Origin: Beta vulgaris subsp. vulgaris
Taxonomy: Eukaryota > Streptophyta > Magnoliopsida > Caryophyllales > Amaranthaceae
Assembly (NCBI RefSeq): GCF_026745355.1
Contig: NC_079205.1
Location: 7,176,056 to 7,240,055 of the forward strand
DNA length: 64,000 nt
Direction: 5' to 3'
Shown piece after piece: positions 1 to 20,650 of the stretch (position 1 is its first letter; every line of letters begins with the position of its first letter). Both the position numbers and the translations under genes were made by a program. The notes beneath the pieces were generated by a model. The model did not search any database. It saw only the letters and a program-made list of their open reading frames with translations, and was not told where the DNA came from.

Positions 1-224
1 TTTTTTCTTATTTATGTAATGTATTATTTATGTATAATCTGACTTCGACTTTCAGCCAATTGTATTATATAGGATTTTCCCATAGAAAAAATTATTGTTA
101 AAAATAATAGTAATAATTGGATTATTTGTACTATATAAGATTTCTATATGATGATTAGAATAAATTGTAGTGATAAAATTATTGTATTATAGAAGACTAT
201 TCTATTATAAAAAATTGGAAGAAA
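1..224. other. AT-rich intergenic DNA
   Basis: No coding signal or recognisable element. Short AT-rich motifs such as attgtattata recur a few times. Confidence 0.5.
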
Positions 225-290
225 AATAAGTCGGATCAGGTTCGGAGTCGGATGTTCGGATTTTAAGTCGGATGTCCGGATTTTAAGTCA

Positions 291-1870
291 CACTAGTAGA
301 ATAAATGCTATTTGCTGCGGTGATATTGTTGCGGTTTTACCTATACGCAGCAATATAACACGCAAAAAAAAAAAAAAGAAAAAAAAGAAATTGACAATAT
401 TGTTGTGGTTCCCGCCAAAAACCGCAGCAATATTGTCTAACTGATACTTTTTTAATATAAAGTGGGGCCTTGAACAGTTAATATTGATGCGGTTTCCACG
501 TAGGACCGCAGCAATATATTAAAAAATATTTTTTTTAATATATTGCTGCAGTCCTCCATGAAAATCGCAGCAATATTAAGCTCCCCATATTATTTAATAG
601 TATTTAAGATGGCACCACTCTCACTAAACCCTAAAGAAACTGCTCACGTCTCTCACTCTCCTCTCACGCCTCCCTGGCTCCCTCTCTCCTCTCTCTCTCT
701 TCTCAAACTCACGCATCACTCTCTCCTCTCACACATCTCTCTCTCCTCTCTCTCTCCTCTCACACATCTCTCTTTCTCCTCTCAGATTTAACCACCCAAT
801 ACATCTGTTTCACGCCTCCGTCGTTGTTCCGTTCCGGCGAAACCACATCTGCGTCGTTCCAGTTCGTTCGTCGTCCCAGTTGGTTCGTCGTTCCAGTTCA
901 TTCGTCGTCCCAGTTGGTTCGTCGTTCCAGTCGTCCTTCGTCGTTCCAGTCGTCCTTCGTCGTTCCAGTCATCCTTTGTCGTTCGTGCGTTCCAGTCGTT
1001 CGTCGTTCGTGCGGTCCAGTCCTTCGTCGTTCGTGCGGCGGGCGGCCATCTGGATTTCACTTGTTCGTTGTGGTGTTGTGTTTTTTCACTTGTTCGTTGT
1101 TCGTGCGGCCATCTGCACTTCATTTTTTTTCTTTTTGATTTTTTTTTTTCATTTTAGTTTGTTAAGAATAAATATATGTTAGGCTGACGAATGATTTTCG
1201 TTTGTTGAGAATTTTTGTTTCGTTGTGGTATCTAGTATGTACAATTCAGTTTATTGTTTTCTTTGGTTTCTTACTTTTTAATTTTAATTTTAATTTGTTT
1301 TTTGATTTTTTTAGTTTTATGTTTTAGTTTTAATTTGTTGCTTAGTTTTTTGTAATTTTTTTTATACTTTTGATTTTTATACTATACCTTCCTATATTGT
1401 AATAATATATTTCATTTTGTATTGTTTATATTTTTGAATGTTATATAATATTTTTTTGTCATTAGTTATAATCAATAGTGTTTTCTTTCTTTTAGCCTTT
1501 TTGTCTTTCAAATTTGATGACAAAATACCAAAAAAAAAAAATTTACCTGTACTACTATATATTGCTGCGGTTTTACGGGTAAAACCGCAGCAATATCCCT
1601 TATAAATCTGATAAAAAAAGTAATATTGCTGCGGTTCTGGGCCAGGAACCGCAGCAATATTACCTTTCTGGGCCACCTTATTTCACCACAATTCCTAATA
1701 TTGCTGCGGTTTGGTCATTAAAACCGCAGCAATATTACGTTATATTGCTGCGGTTTAAAACCGCATCAATATTATTAATACCTATTGCTGCGCCCTTAAT
1801 TGCTGCTCGCCCTATTCCGCAGCAATAGGGCACTTTTTAACCGCAGCAGGTAGCCTTTTTTCTACTAGTG
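291..1870. mobile_element. Non-autonomous CACTA transposon, copy 1
   Basis: The element begins CACTAGTAGAATAAA and ends TTCTACTAGTG, and is flanked by the 3-bp direct repeat TCA (288-290 and 1871-1873), as expected for CACTA/EnSpm elements. Both ends carry many copies of a subterminal motif, attgctgcggttt, often as facing pairs that form hairpins (for example 1559-1596 and 1622-1661). The interior has no transposase; it is a CT-rich stretch (about 600-790) followed by a gttcgtcgttccag minisatellite. The family is the same as the element at 37663-39247. Confidence 0.88.
836..1060. repeat. Minisatellite inside CACTA copy 1
   Basis: Irregular tandem copies of a 13-20 bp unit around ttcgtcgttccagt. 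Long open frames occur on both strands here but are by-products of the repeat, not genes. Confidence 0.7.
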
Positions 1871-2171
1871 TCAGGTCGGATCTCGGAGTCGGATTTTCGG
1901 ATTTTAAGTCGGGTCGGAGTCGGGTCGGATTTTCAAAGTCGGATGTCGGAGTCGGACTCGGATTTAAAATCCGACTTTCTGTAGGGTCGGAGTCGGATTT
2001 TACATAATCCGGTCCAAGTCCGACCTGTTGCCATTCCTATGTGTGTGTATATATATACATATATGTATTCCCCCTCTCTATGCAATCACTTCAAAGTCAC
2101 TCGAAAAATCTATGTCTCCCCAGCTCTCTCTTTGAGGCGGTTTCTCGAAGGTTCTATGTTTTTTTTCATCA

Positions 2172-3767
2172 ATGGGGAAGAAATCATCGGCTAGTGCAAG
2201 AAAGAATGGAGGAAAATCAAAAAATTCATCTGAAATGCATCCTTCTTTAAAGAAAACTCCATCTACTACTAGCTGAGAATCTCCCTTCGTCCACCACAAT
2301 CTCCGAAAATCCTCCCTCGACCACCCAAACTCAAAGCACCACTGTGCCACTACCGAGGTTCCTTTTGAGAAATGGCGAAAGGAGGAGGAAGATTTGGTTA
2401 TTACTGGTCACAAGGAAGGGTCTCCATCTCCTTATACTAGAGCAAGGGGAAGTAGAGTCACTAGATCTGCTATGAAGATGGAAACAAAAGAAGTTTTTGA
2501 AGAACTGTCTACTGGTTCTGCTACGGAAACTAAAAGAAATAGGGTACCAACTAGACCTCCTTGCGCTGTAAAAGGTAAATTAATTTGTTGAAAATCTTAT
2601 TTCTACCGGTTTTACTCCCATTATTGAGAGATGTGTGTTGTTTGGATGTACGATTGATGATGGTTATTTTGATTTAGATGCTTTATCTGAAGTGCATCAA
2701 TTGTTGGAATTTCAAGGCTGCTTTGTGGATACTGTTAGGGAATTCCATGTTAATTTGAAACAATTGTCGGATATGTATTTGGGTTGTTCTCTGTTTGGTA
2801 GTGAAGTATCTCTACTTGTATCTTTTGTGGCCTCTCTACTTGATATACCTAGGGATGGGTTTGATATGTATGATGTTGGCCTACTATTGTTGGGGTAACA
2901 ACTGAGGAGATTAAGTTTATGCTTGTTCCCTATTCCAAGAATGCTAGTTATGGATCTGCTATTTTGCATCATGGAGATGGTCCTCCACTCCATTTGCAAT
3001 AAAGTGTTAATTCTTAACATTCATGATCGAGGAATAGTTCGCATCATGGAATGGTATTGATTTACTTAATTATGATGATAAAGATCAAGATAAATCTCCC
3101 TGCTCTCAACATTGATCATATAGTGAAATGTTTCTCCTCCTCTCACCAAGCCTTAACATATGGTTCAATCATCACCCTACTACTTCAAAAGCAAAAGTTG
3201 CCTTCCAATGGGGAAATAGTTCCCATTCAGGTCTTTATAGAGAAGATCTTAGGGAAAAAAGGGTTGGATGTTTCCCCATATGGGCTGAGGTTCAAGGAGT
3301 AAGGAGTATCAGCTGAGAAGAAAAAGGCCGAGAAAAAGAAGAGAAAGATAGGGGGAACTAGTTTTGATAGTGTTGTAATTACAAGGTTGGACAACCAGGA
3401 TACAATAGTGGATAAATGTATAAGCTGATTGAGGGTATATCCAAATCCTACAAGTCTAAAATCACTAATCTTGAGAACGAAGAAGCTGTCGAGAATGTTT
3501 GATGGTTCTTTCTCTTTCGAAGGTAAAGACTCAACTTCCTATAGCGCAGGGTGCTACTGGATCTATTGATCCTCGTCTTCTAGTTGATTCTTGTCTTCTA
3601 GCTGATACCCATCTTCCTAGTGATTGTATGGAAGAGGATCAAGATGATGATGATCAGGAAGATGAAGAAGGTGTTGGTTCCTCTTTCTCCTCCTCCAACA
3701 AAGAAGAAGAAGATGATGGTGATGATGATGCCTCAAAAGAAGAGGATGAAGAAGATGTCGAGGAGTG
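2172..3767 (+). pseudogene. Degenerate env-like ORF of a Sirevirus (Ty1/copia)
   Basis: The reading begins MGKKSSASARKNGG at 2172 and can be followed in shifting frames to an acidic Asp/Glu-rich tail ending about 3767. The middle (about 2635-2895) resembles the plant retroelement domain with a pattern like FVDTVREFHVNL ... SFVASLLDIP, and the part around 3090-3300 (ALTYGSIITLLL) matches the following segment of that family. There are several stops and frameshifts (for example the TGA near 2273 and after 2590), so it is not functional. It lies upstream of an LTR of Sirevirus type, which fits the extra ORF known downstream of pol in Sireviruses. No pol is present upstream, so only the 3' end of the element remains. 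Family assignment is by motif recognition and moderately sure. Confidence 0.6.
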
Positions 3768-4317
3768 ATTGCTTCTTCCAGCCATTTCCCTAATACCGTT
3801 TTGATAATTGTTTCAACATTATTGTTCCCTACCCCTGTATTACAAAATAATTTCTGATCATGTAACTTGGGTTCTTGTTTAACTATGTTGGTTTGTACTT
3901 GGACAATTTGTGTTTGGTTTATGGATTGTGAGTTGCATGCCTAACCTGATTTCTTGCAACATGATGACTTGATTGGTTGTTGATGCTACTATTTTTGGAT
4001 GAAGCAATAACTATGTGCAATGATTCTTTCATTGAATACTTTTCAAAGATGCCAAAAGGGAAAAAAAATTAGTTTGAAGTTGAAGCGCCTAAGTCTAATA
4101 TAGATTGAGTCAGTCCTAGTATAGCTTTAGTTGTTATGAAACATAAGTCAAGTTTTTCTTAGGAAACAGTTGAAATAGTTAACTGTTTGACCTTGTGAGT
4201 CTTGCGTCAAGTAGGCTCTTTTAATAAGTATTTGAGCTTTGGTTGAAGTTATCTGTTTATACTAACTTGTTGGTTGCAGGAAACTTCAAAGAGTTTGTCA
4301 TCATCAAAAAAGGGGAA

Positions 4318-5564
4318 TGTGTCGAGTCCCCTGGTTTTGTATGATGACAAACAACTGCAGGGAACATTGCTATTTACAGGTGCTTATTAGCTGTTAGGAA
4401 ACAGCTAAGAAACTAAGTTTATTCCAAGACTGAAATAGTCAAAGACAATTTGCTATGCTATGATGTTTCTTATGTAGCAAACAAGTTTATTCCAAGACTC
4501 GAAGTTAAGTGCCCTCTTGAACATGTTCGAGGAAAAGACAATGTATTGCATTGTTGATTCAAGGGAAGCTTAAAGACTTGATGCGTAAGAAGATAGTATA
4601 TGATCTTTCATTTGATTCATCTTAGGTCATCATGTAATATTTGTGTATGATATTCTTAATTAGTTGAATTGTTTTTGTTGTTCTTAATTTGAAATAATAG
4701 GGTTTTGAATATGGGAACAAGTTGGTTACATATTCAGAACACAACTAAGCAGGATAACAGCTCTGGGTACCAGTTACTTTGTAGGGTGTTTGAGCTCGTT
4801 GTTTTAGAAAAGATTTTCGAACAAATATTTCTATAAATACTTTCCAATAAAGAGGTTGCCAACCTTTAGAGTCATAATTCAGTATTTTTTTGCTTAAGCG
4901 TGTGCATATCTTGGATAATATCTTCCTCAATAAAGATACTGTTCAAGATACACTTTACAAAACTTAATATTATCATATCTTTGATATCTTGAGTTGGGGT
5001 ATGCTAAACAGTTAGACTTTAGTCTATAAATACTGCAATGATTCTACATCATCGTGGACGCTCTCCCGAATTTTATCGATGGAGAACAACTGGATAGTTT
5101 CTAAAAATAAAGTATGCACTCACATAGCTTTTCATTATTCTTTGTTTGCTTTGTAAGAAAACGTGATTTAAGAGACACTGATTGTATTGAATATCTTACA
5201 AAAGGGTCAGAGGTTGGGTAGCGTTTGTAACTTCATTCTCAAGTGCTTGTGAGTTCAAGTGCGAAGTAGCACATTGGAGTTAGTGTGGGTGTGTTGTTTC
5301 GTTGGAGTAAGGGGAACATGAGAGTGGAATAGTATTCATGTTTTTCAGAGTCGTTGATTAATAAGAAAACTAGCGTACGAGGACATAGACCATTGTTTGG
5401 CTGAACCTCGTTTAATGTGTTGTGTTCTTTACTCCTTTAGAGTTATATTGTTTTCACTATCAGGAACAAGGTCAACTGGTTCCTCCTTAAATCGAAAGAA
5501 TTTGAATTAGCATCAATTCTCATAAGTACTCAATTCACTCCCCCTACTTGAGTATAAAACTTCA
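4318..5564 (+). mobile_element. Sirevirus-type LTR (3' LTR remnant)
   Basis: A purine tract aaaaaaggggaa at about 4306-4317 is followed by TGTGTCGAGTCCCCTGG, close to the typical Sirevirus junction in which a polypurine tract precedes TGTTGAGTCC. The end is placed near 5564, after a ccccctacttgag motif that is common at Sirevirus LTR ends. The stretch 3768-4317 between the env-like ORF and the LTR is non-coding. The right boundary is approximate and no target duplication was found. Confidence 0.55.
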
Positions 5565-6490
5565 GTCAAAAGTCTCTATCTTTCCTAATCGTTACACTTT
5601 AAGTCTTTATATCTCATCCATGAAGATCCAAATGAGCATCACATAGAAATTGAGTATTTCCCACACAATTAAACTTAATACCTTTTTCATGGATTCACAT
5701 GGATATATGTATTTTATGATCAGTAATCTCCAACTAATATTAGCGCCGATCATGTTAGATTCATGAATTGTGCTAGTTTTTTATGGTGATAAATGTGCAC
5801 GTATTGATTCACGAATTGTGCTAGAGTTTTGTGCGCGTATTTATATTGCATCTCTATTTTTGGAGGAATTAGGTTATCTACTATTGTTTTATCGCATTAA
5901 TTGTATTGGATCGTATTATGGAGATAATAATTCGTTATATTGGGTCGTCTATACGTCTTGCTAGAGAAAGTTATAGAACTTCGAATTAGTAAATAATAAA
6001 CCCGAAGCCCAATATAACGGATCCTACAAGGTCACACATTAAACTTGGATCAACAAAATAAGCCTAGAGCCCAAGAGAGGGCTCTAGGGTGGCCGGCCAA
6101 GTGATGGGAAAAGGAGAGAAAATTCTGACCTAAATACTTTTATATATTAGGTTAGGCAGAAAAGAAAAACATATCAGTATTATTATTATTTTTTCTCTCT
6201 CCTATTCTCTCTCTCTAAAAGCCACGTAAAAACTCCAAAAACAAAGAAGAAGTTTCTTCCTTTCCAACTAGCATTGGTGGAGTGTTGATCCGGGTTGGTG
6301 GACCAAGTACAGGAATCGCACCTGAGGTTCTTTATCTGGAGTATTCAAGCTTTGTGGAATTCACGCTACAAAGGTTATTTCTAAACTTATATGTGATCCT
6401 TAATTGTATATGCATGTGATCCTGATTTAAGTGCTTATGAATTAGATTCATGCAATTCCGCTTATAGTACTTATAGATTCATACAGTTCA
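5565..6490 (+). other. LTR-like non-coding stretch, probably retrotransposon debris
   Basis: No gene. From about 5754 (tgttagattcatgaattg) the text looks like a copia-type LTR: a near-duplicate of gattcatgaattgtgctag at 5807, a CT-rich leader at 6190-6220, and gcacctgaggttc at 6320. Neither primer-binding site nor second LTR was found, so the assignment is weak. Confidence 0.3.
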
Positions 6491-6494
6491 TCCA

Positions 6495-6745
6495 CGATAT
6501 AATGAGTGTCTGAATGATATAGTGAGTTTCTGCTTGATATAGTGTGTGTTTGAATGATATAGTGAGTTTCTGCTTGATATAGTGTGTTTCTGAATGATAT
6601 AGTGAGTTTCTGTATGATATAGTGTGTGTCTGAATGATATAGTGAGTTTCTGTATGATATAGTAAGTGTGTCTAAATAATATAGTAAGTTTCTGAATGAT
6701 ATAGTGGATTTCTGCATAATATAGTGGGTTTTCGCATAATATAGA
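6495..6745. repeat. Minisatellite, unit about 20 bp
   Basis: About 12 tandem copies of tgatatagtgagtttctg, with alternating variants (gtgagtttctgc / gtgtgtttctgaa). Units decay toward 6745. The minus-strand open frame across it is a repeat artefact. Confidence 0.85.
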
Positions 6746-6845
6746 GGATTGTCAGTAATGATATGTTGTTTTGTCTGGTGCGCACTAATGTTAACGTGAA
6801 CCGGGTCCACACAAGTCAGATTTCCTTAATATAAGGATGAGAGAA

Positions 6846-7021
6846 CTACTAGAAAATTTCAAAAATAACTGAAAAACTTGTTTTTACTTGCACCTGTTGC
6901 TACAGTTCTGGGTTCAAACAACAGCAATAGGTTTAAACCTATTTATGCACTTTGATTTGTTACGGTGCAGTAACAATAGACCTCTAAAAAACGGCAACAA
7001 CATATAATTATTCTACTAGTG
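6846..7021. mobile_element. Short CACTA-like MITE (tentative)
   Basis: The right end ttattctactagtg matches the CACTA ends seen at 1857-1870. The left end ctactagaaaa is a poorer match and no convincing target duplication is visible. Facing motifs around aacagcaatag / ctattgttac lie inside. Confidence 0.4.
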
Positions 7022-7598
7022 ACGGATACTTTTTTCAAAATGTGCAATCAAGTCAAGTACAGATCTAGAAGCTATTTGCAAGAACTCACAAGGTGACTAG
7101 CTCAAAGGAAAGTATCGGCAAACTAGAATCCAAGATTTAGCTGAGGCAGGGTTGTTAGTCATCAAAGAAGTTCTTCAGAAGGCAATTCGAGAAGACTGAA
7201 GCAATTTCATAAGAGCAAGTGATAGCCTGGGCGGAATCCTAGAAATTCAAAACAAAAATTGGGCAAATTGAAACCTTGCAAAAATTGCCTTCAAATGCAG
7301 GGAATTGCTAACCCTCAAACTAGCTAGGAGTCAAACTTGAGCAGGGAAGAAGGGAGGCAAATAAAGTAGTTGATGTAGTAGCAAGACTAGCAAGGAAGAA
7401 TGTGGATGCCTCATAAATCAATGCATTTGTATCAAACTAATCTGCCGCTTGAATGGATGGAACTTGTAGATTTTAACAATTAGAGGCTTGTTGAGTGAAA
7501 AAAAATCACCTAATATGCATAAATCTGAAATTGTAAGGAACTTTGAGTACAAACAAAACCATCTTTCTAGTTTCTAACAAAGAGAGAGAGAAGGGAAA
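7022..7598. other. Non-coding sequence, start of the intron after VWA exon 2
   Basis: On the minus strand this follows the donor GTAGG of the VWA exon. I see no further exon and no recognisable element. Confidence 0.4.
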
Positions 7599-7603
7599 CC
7601 TAC

Positions 7604-16149
<8,546 letters not shown>

Positions 16150-16304
16150 TTTGCCAAGAAAACAGAAGTGCGGTGCTAATATCTTCCTATCTCGATCAAA
16201 TCTCCCTGTACTTCAATCCTTCAAAATACGTATAGAATCGAACAGAATTGTATCTTCTTTCTAGTGTCCCTTGGCATAAGAAAGTTAAAAGTCAACGTAG
16301 ATAC

Positions 16305-16312
16305 TATTTAAA
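16305..16312 (-). promoter_or_regulatory. Putative TATA box of the VWA gene
   Basis: On the minus strand TTTAAATA lies 156 bp upstream of the ATG at 16149, leaving room for a 5' UTR of about 120 bases. Upstream sequence is only about 140 bp long before a hAT-like element begins at 16456. Confidence 0.45.
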
Positions 16313-16455
16313 GCCTCCCCGAAATTTTCTTGTCACGTTCGTTTGGTTTGTTTTAGATATAGTATATGATTTTAAATTTTAGACAAGAGGCGAGGGCGCG
16401 TGCATAAATTCTATATTTGCGGCCAATCTTTTGTCCTGACACTTAAAGGCTACAG

Positions 16456-19400
16456 TAGTGGTGTGAGAAACAGATCTGATCGCTGGGTCAATTTGATTCT
16501 GATTTGACTTGAAGCTAGTTCGACCTATAAGGGTCAGTCTCCAAACCTGACCGACATCTGACCTGGGATTACCCAAACCTGACCGGCACCCGGCAAGATT
16601 AGATCCTGACCTGTTCAGACAGACCTGCTTTCAAACCCGAACGTAACCTAACAAGATATTAACTCAAAATCCAACCAGACCCTGCAAATATGTGATTCAA
16701 CCCGATTTTTTTATGATAGACCTGAATTCAACTATAATTCAGTTGAACCAAATAAAATAATATCTATTTTATTTGATCCAATTTTTCAAACCAACCTGTT
16801 TAGACGACTAAATTGCACAAAATTATTATAAGTTGGTATATTATTCTTATATGCAATATCATTCCTTTATAACTATTTATAAGTTGGTACTACTTAAAAA
16901 TATATTTCTTAATAACATGATTATTTTAGTATGTTGCAACTGATACATATAAAAATCTATATAATAGTTAAAATATTAAGAAAAAGAGGCAAGTAAAATT
17001 CTTTTACTCTTGATATATTAATATTTGATATTGCAAAACAATTCTAACTTAATCATTCTAACTCAATTACAACCAACAAATAAAGGACCTAAATCTAAAT
17101 AAATATTATTATTTTTACCAAATAAATCCAATTTGATTAATAACCAATTATAAAAACAATTACGCAAATTCAAAAATTACCAAAAAAAAATTACACACAT
17201 TAAACAGAAAAATAATAAAAAATAATTAGTGAAATTACAAAACAATATCCTCCTTGATTGAGATGGATCGCAATTGGGCTCCACGAACCCAACGACACCA
17301 CCACCACCTCTGCCAGCCCAGGTAGTCGCACCACCACCACCGCCTACCATACCCAACAACCATCGCTATCAAAAAAATCGACAAACCCTAATTACCAAAA
17401 AAACTAAGAAAATTTCAAAAAAAATCTACAACCCTAATTACCAAAAAAAACTAAGAAAATTTCAAAAAAAAAAAACGACAGAATTCCGGTAATTCCCACG
17501 AAACAAATTAAAATTTCATAATTCAGGTAGATCTAGTGATTCCATCAACTCCGTATCGAATAAAGACACCAAATCCTTGAAGGTTTCACTCTGTCTCGTC
17601 TCAACCAGAGGCTAGCGTCGATCGAATTTCTCACCTCCATCCACCCCTTCGACGAAAATGAGAGGTTGAAGAGAGAGAATTTGGAATTAAACAGAGAGTT
17701 AATATTCTACCAAATTTTCCTTATTTTTTCTACCATTTTTTCTACCAAGATTTCGTAAATGTGTAGCGAGAATGGCGTCGATTCAGCGAGGATGATGAGA
17801 GGCGAACGAACACATTGGTTGTGGAGGATGAGAGAGGCTAGTAGACGAGAGTAATAGATGAGAGAGAAAGAGCATCGAAAAAGGGAGGAAGAGTGGTGGT
17901 GGCTGAATTATTCCGACAAGGACAGAGAAATGGAAGGAATGAGCAGCGCAATGGAAGGAGCAGAGAAATAGGATTATTAGATTTGGAGGAGAGACGGGAG
18001 AAGGTAATAGGATAGGAGATGATCTAACGGTTTAGATTGTTTTATGACATGTACCAACGGTTAATATTCGTAATCCGTGTGTTTTGTGTTACTTTTGTGT
18101 GCCATTGATTATGATGATCTAACGGTTTAGATTTTGCCCATTAGATGATTTTGGATTTTGCCTTAAGAAGACAAATAATCCTACCAAATTATTATTCATA
18201 ACAACTAATCTTCATGCTCCACATCCCTAAACCCCAAATCTCATACCTTATAACCCCATTTTCAAATAATAATATAACTATTTATAGTAGTAATCTCATA
18301 TCGACTAATTGATCATATATTAATAGTTAATATATAATAGTCATTATTATTATCGTTAGTTATACTATTAGAGCATATTAAGAGTCTATACTCATTAATA
18401 ATCAATCGCGTATCAGTTAGAATGGTTCCAATATTATTATGTCGTACTAAAGTATTTAAGTCTACTGATAAACACTATATACAAAGTTAAGACATATAGC
18501 TCAAGTAGATGTTTTTTGTTTCAAAATGCATTTCTTAGAAAGACGATTAACTCAAATATTGTATTGTTATCTTATTAGCCTATCAACTACCATTGACACA
18601 TTCATTTAGTATAATATGTAATTTGAATCATTCACGCATTACACTCGAGGACGATTATCATAATGATTACCCACTTACGTACATTGACTAATCTTTACAG
18701 TAATTCATTTGTATTACTTTGTGTTTATACTAATGTAGTATACTAGCTAGAAATGTAATACATTGATCTATACACTATCTATACATTGACGTATAGTCGA
18801 AATGCAATACATTAATCTATATACTAATCTAGTTTAGCCTAGTGATTACCCCCCTACACTGACTTCCGTCAGGTTATACTCGTATTAGCTTGTGTTGATC
18901 GACTTTAATCATCATTATCGGCAATTATGATCACATTATACTCGTATTGTTTTTTGGTCAATGATATGATATTTATGAAATGATAATGCTTATGGACAAG
19001 GGAATAACCGAGTAATTGACTAAGTGTTAAGTTACTATATGGTTGTGCAACTTATGAACCCAACCTCGTTATAGTCACTAAGTCTCATATGAACCGTCGC
19101 TGTAAACTTATGAATGTATGACCGTCATTTGTTATAGTATCATTACATATTAAGAGTCGTTATACTAATCAATAGAGTATTAGATTGGTTTTACAATTAT
19201 TTTAATATCAATCTTATATTAAAATGATTCAACATATTAGTATTTATATTGTTATTGTTGTTGTTAGTATACCTATTCTTATTAGTATTACTATTGCTAT
19301 TGTTAGCCTCGTTACTATTACTGTTATTATTTGTATTTTTACCTATTATTACTGTCGCTTTATGTTTATTAGTATTATTATTCTCATTACCATCATAGCT

Positions 19401-20145
19401 ATTTACACACTTATATATCAATCATAATGCTTATAATAATAAATCATTTATATAAAGTTTGGAATTGATCGTCTAGTCGTTATTATTGTTGTTGGTTATA
19501 ATATATAATATTAAAACATATGAAGAGTCATTCTACTCCTTTACTCATTAGAGTGGTTTTACGCAGTTGATTATTCGAAATAAGAGTTGACTAAGATAAT
19601 ACAGTAAACATCACGGTAATCAATATAGTGTTTTTATTGGTTTTTCGTTGTCATCCATATATTTATTGCACATACACATATGTATATATATGTCGATCTT
19701 ATATACATTTATTAATATGATTCGTTTACAAAATCCATAACAAAATCAAGATGGCCCGATCAGGAGTTACTCAAAGTTGAATTGACGTTGAATAGCGAAT
19801 GGACCCGATGTTTCACAATGATCGAACTAAGGTCATTACTAATTCAACCCGAATACATTTGACTTAATGCAACCGTACATGAAACCTAAATACGACCTGC
19901 GCAAATCCGACAAAAAAAATGTCAATGGGTGATCATATCCGGGAATAGATCGACTTGTAAATGGAATGCTCAGACCTATTCGGCACCCGGGAATCCAATG
20001 AATCAAATGTGTTCGACCCAGTTGAACAAAACCTGACCAATCATGACCTGGGGCAGTGATAATCAGAATTTTGTCCTATCCGAATCTGACCTGGTTCCCC
20101 GTGGGTATACCAGAGGCTGTTTGAGAACCTATTTTGACACCACTA
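16456..20145. mobile_element. Large non-autonomous hAT-like element (3.7 kb)
   Basis: The ends TAGTGGTGTGAGAAAC and TTTTGACACCACTA are inverted. The flanks ggctacag (16448-16455) and ggctacta (20146-20153) agree at 6 of 8 bases. Both subterminal regions (16500-16800 and 19760-20110) are rich in acctgacc / cccga words, as in other hAT-type elements. The interior has no transposase; it has a short proline-codon run near 17285-17345, an acidic GA-rich part (17640-18010) and long AT-rich DNA (18170-19740) with nothing recognisable. Confidence 0.6.
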
Positions 20146-20439
20146 GGCTACTACGCACCTGTTCAAGGCAAGGTCGTGGCTAGACTCCTTATCCAAGCAT
20201 CTTTCGTTTCCTATTTTCTTTCACTTTTTTCAACACCTTTTTGGTCATATCGGTTCCTATCATTGCACTATTACTCGTTAAAGAGCATATTTTTCTATGG
20301 AGAGAAGTAACTCTCTGAAGTACCACCTCAAATTTCAGAATATTGTCTAGAGTCAGTGGCAGATTAGTATGGTGACAGTCGGATCCGGAGCAAAAACTGA
20401 AAAATAAAGGAAATAAGGAAAGAATATGTAATAAATACG

Positions 20440-20650
20440 CGTTATATCTCACCTGATAGTAATGTGCCTAAGCGGTAAAGTATGCGTGATAGAATCTCTC
20501 AAGAGACAAGGTTGCGGGTTCTACTCCTTAAAGGAGTTATTTTTTTGTTTTTCTTGTTTTTTTGCTTTTTTCCTTTTTTACTTATCTTTTGTTACTAAAG
20601 GTCTACCGCTTATGTTTAATTTTTTGGTATTCTGTTTTCATTTTTAAATC
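20440..20650 (+). other. tRNA-like sequence, possible SINE head
   Basis: At 20464 gtgcctaagcggtaaagta resembles an A box, and ggttgcgggttctactcc (20510-20527) a B box with 30 bases between. No complete cloverleaf could be drawn, and a T-rich stretch follows. It is probably a tRNA-derived SINE rather than a tRNA gene. Confidence 0.35.

Larger units (their letters stand above)
225..2038. repeat. gtcgga-rich repeat tract, split by a CACTA insertion
   Basis: Short units of the form gtcgga / gtcggattttaa fill 225-290 and resume at 1871-2030. Removing the CACTA element at 291-1870 and one TCA copy joins the two parts. The right edge reads ttgccattccta, like the ends of the hAT-type MITEs elsewhere in the window (tagggatggcaa in reverse complement), so this is probably the subterminal repeat of such a MITE. 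The left end was not found. Confidence 0.55.

Noticed and set aside
788..1182. Overlapping open frames of about 100 codons on both strands
   Set aside because: They lie on the ttcgtcgttccag minisatellite in a CACTA element; composition follows the repeat.
6448..6810. Open frame of 120 codons on the minus strand
   Set aside because: It is produced by the 20-bp minisatellite (repeated Ser/Tyr/Ile words) and has no gene-like context.
7022..7560. Further VWA exons or an organellar insertion
   Set aside because: No matching peptide on the minus strand and no recognised organellar gene.
17274..17492. Proline-rich short protein
   Set aside because: Only a short ccacca run inside a hAT-like element; no homologue recognised and the rest is Lys-rich low complexity.
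19197..19427. Asn-rich and Ile/Val-rich open frames
   Set aside because: Caused by att/aat triplet-rich DNA.
20464..20527. tRNA gene
   Set aside because: A- and B-box-like words are present but no acceptor stem pairs; more likely SINE debris.
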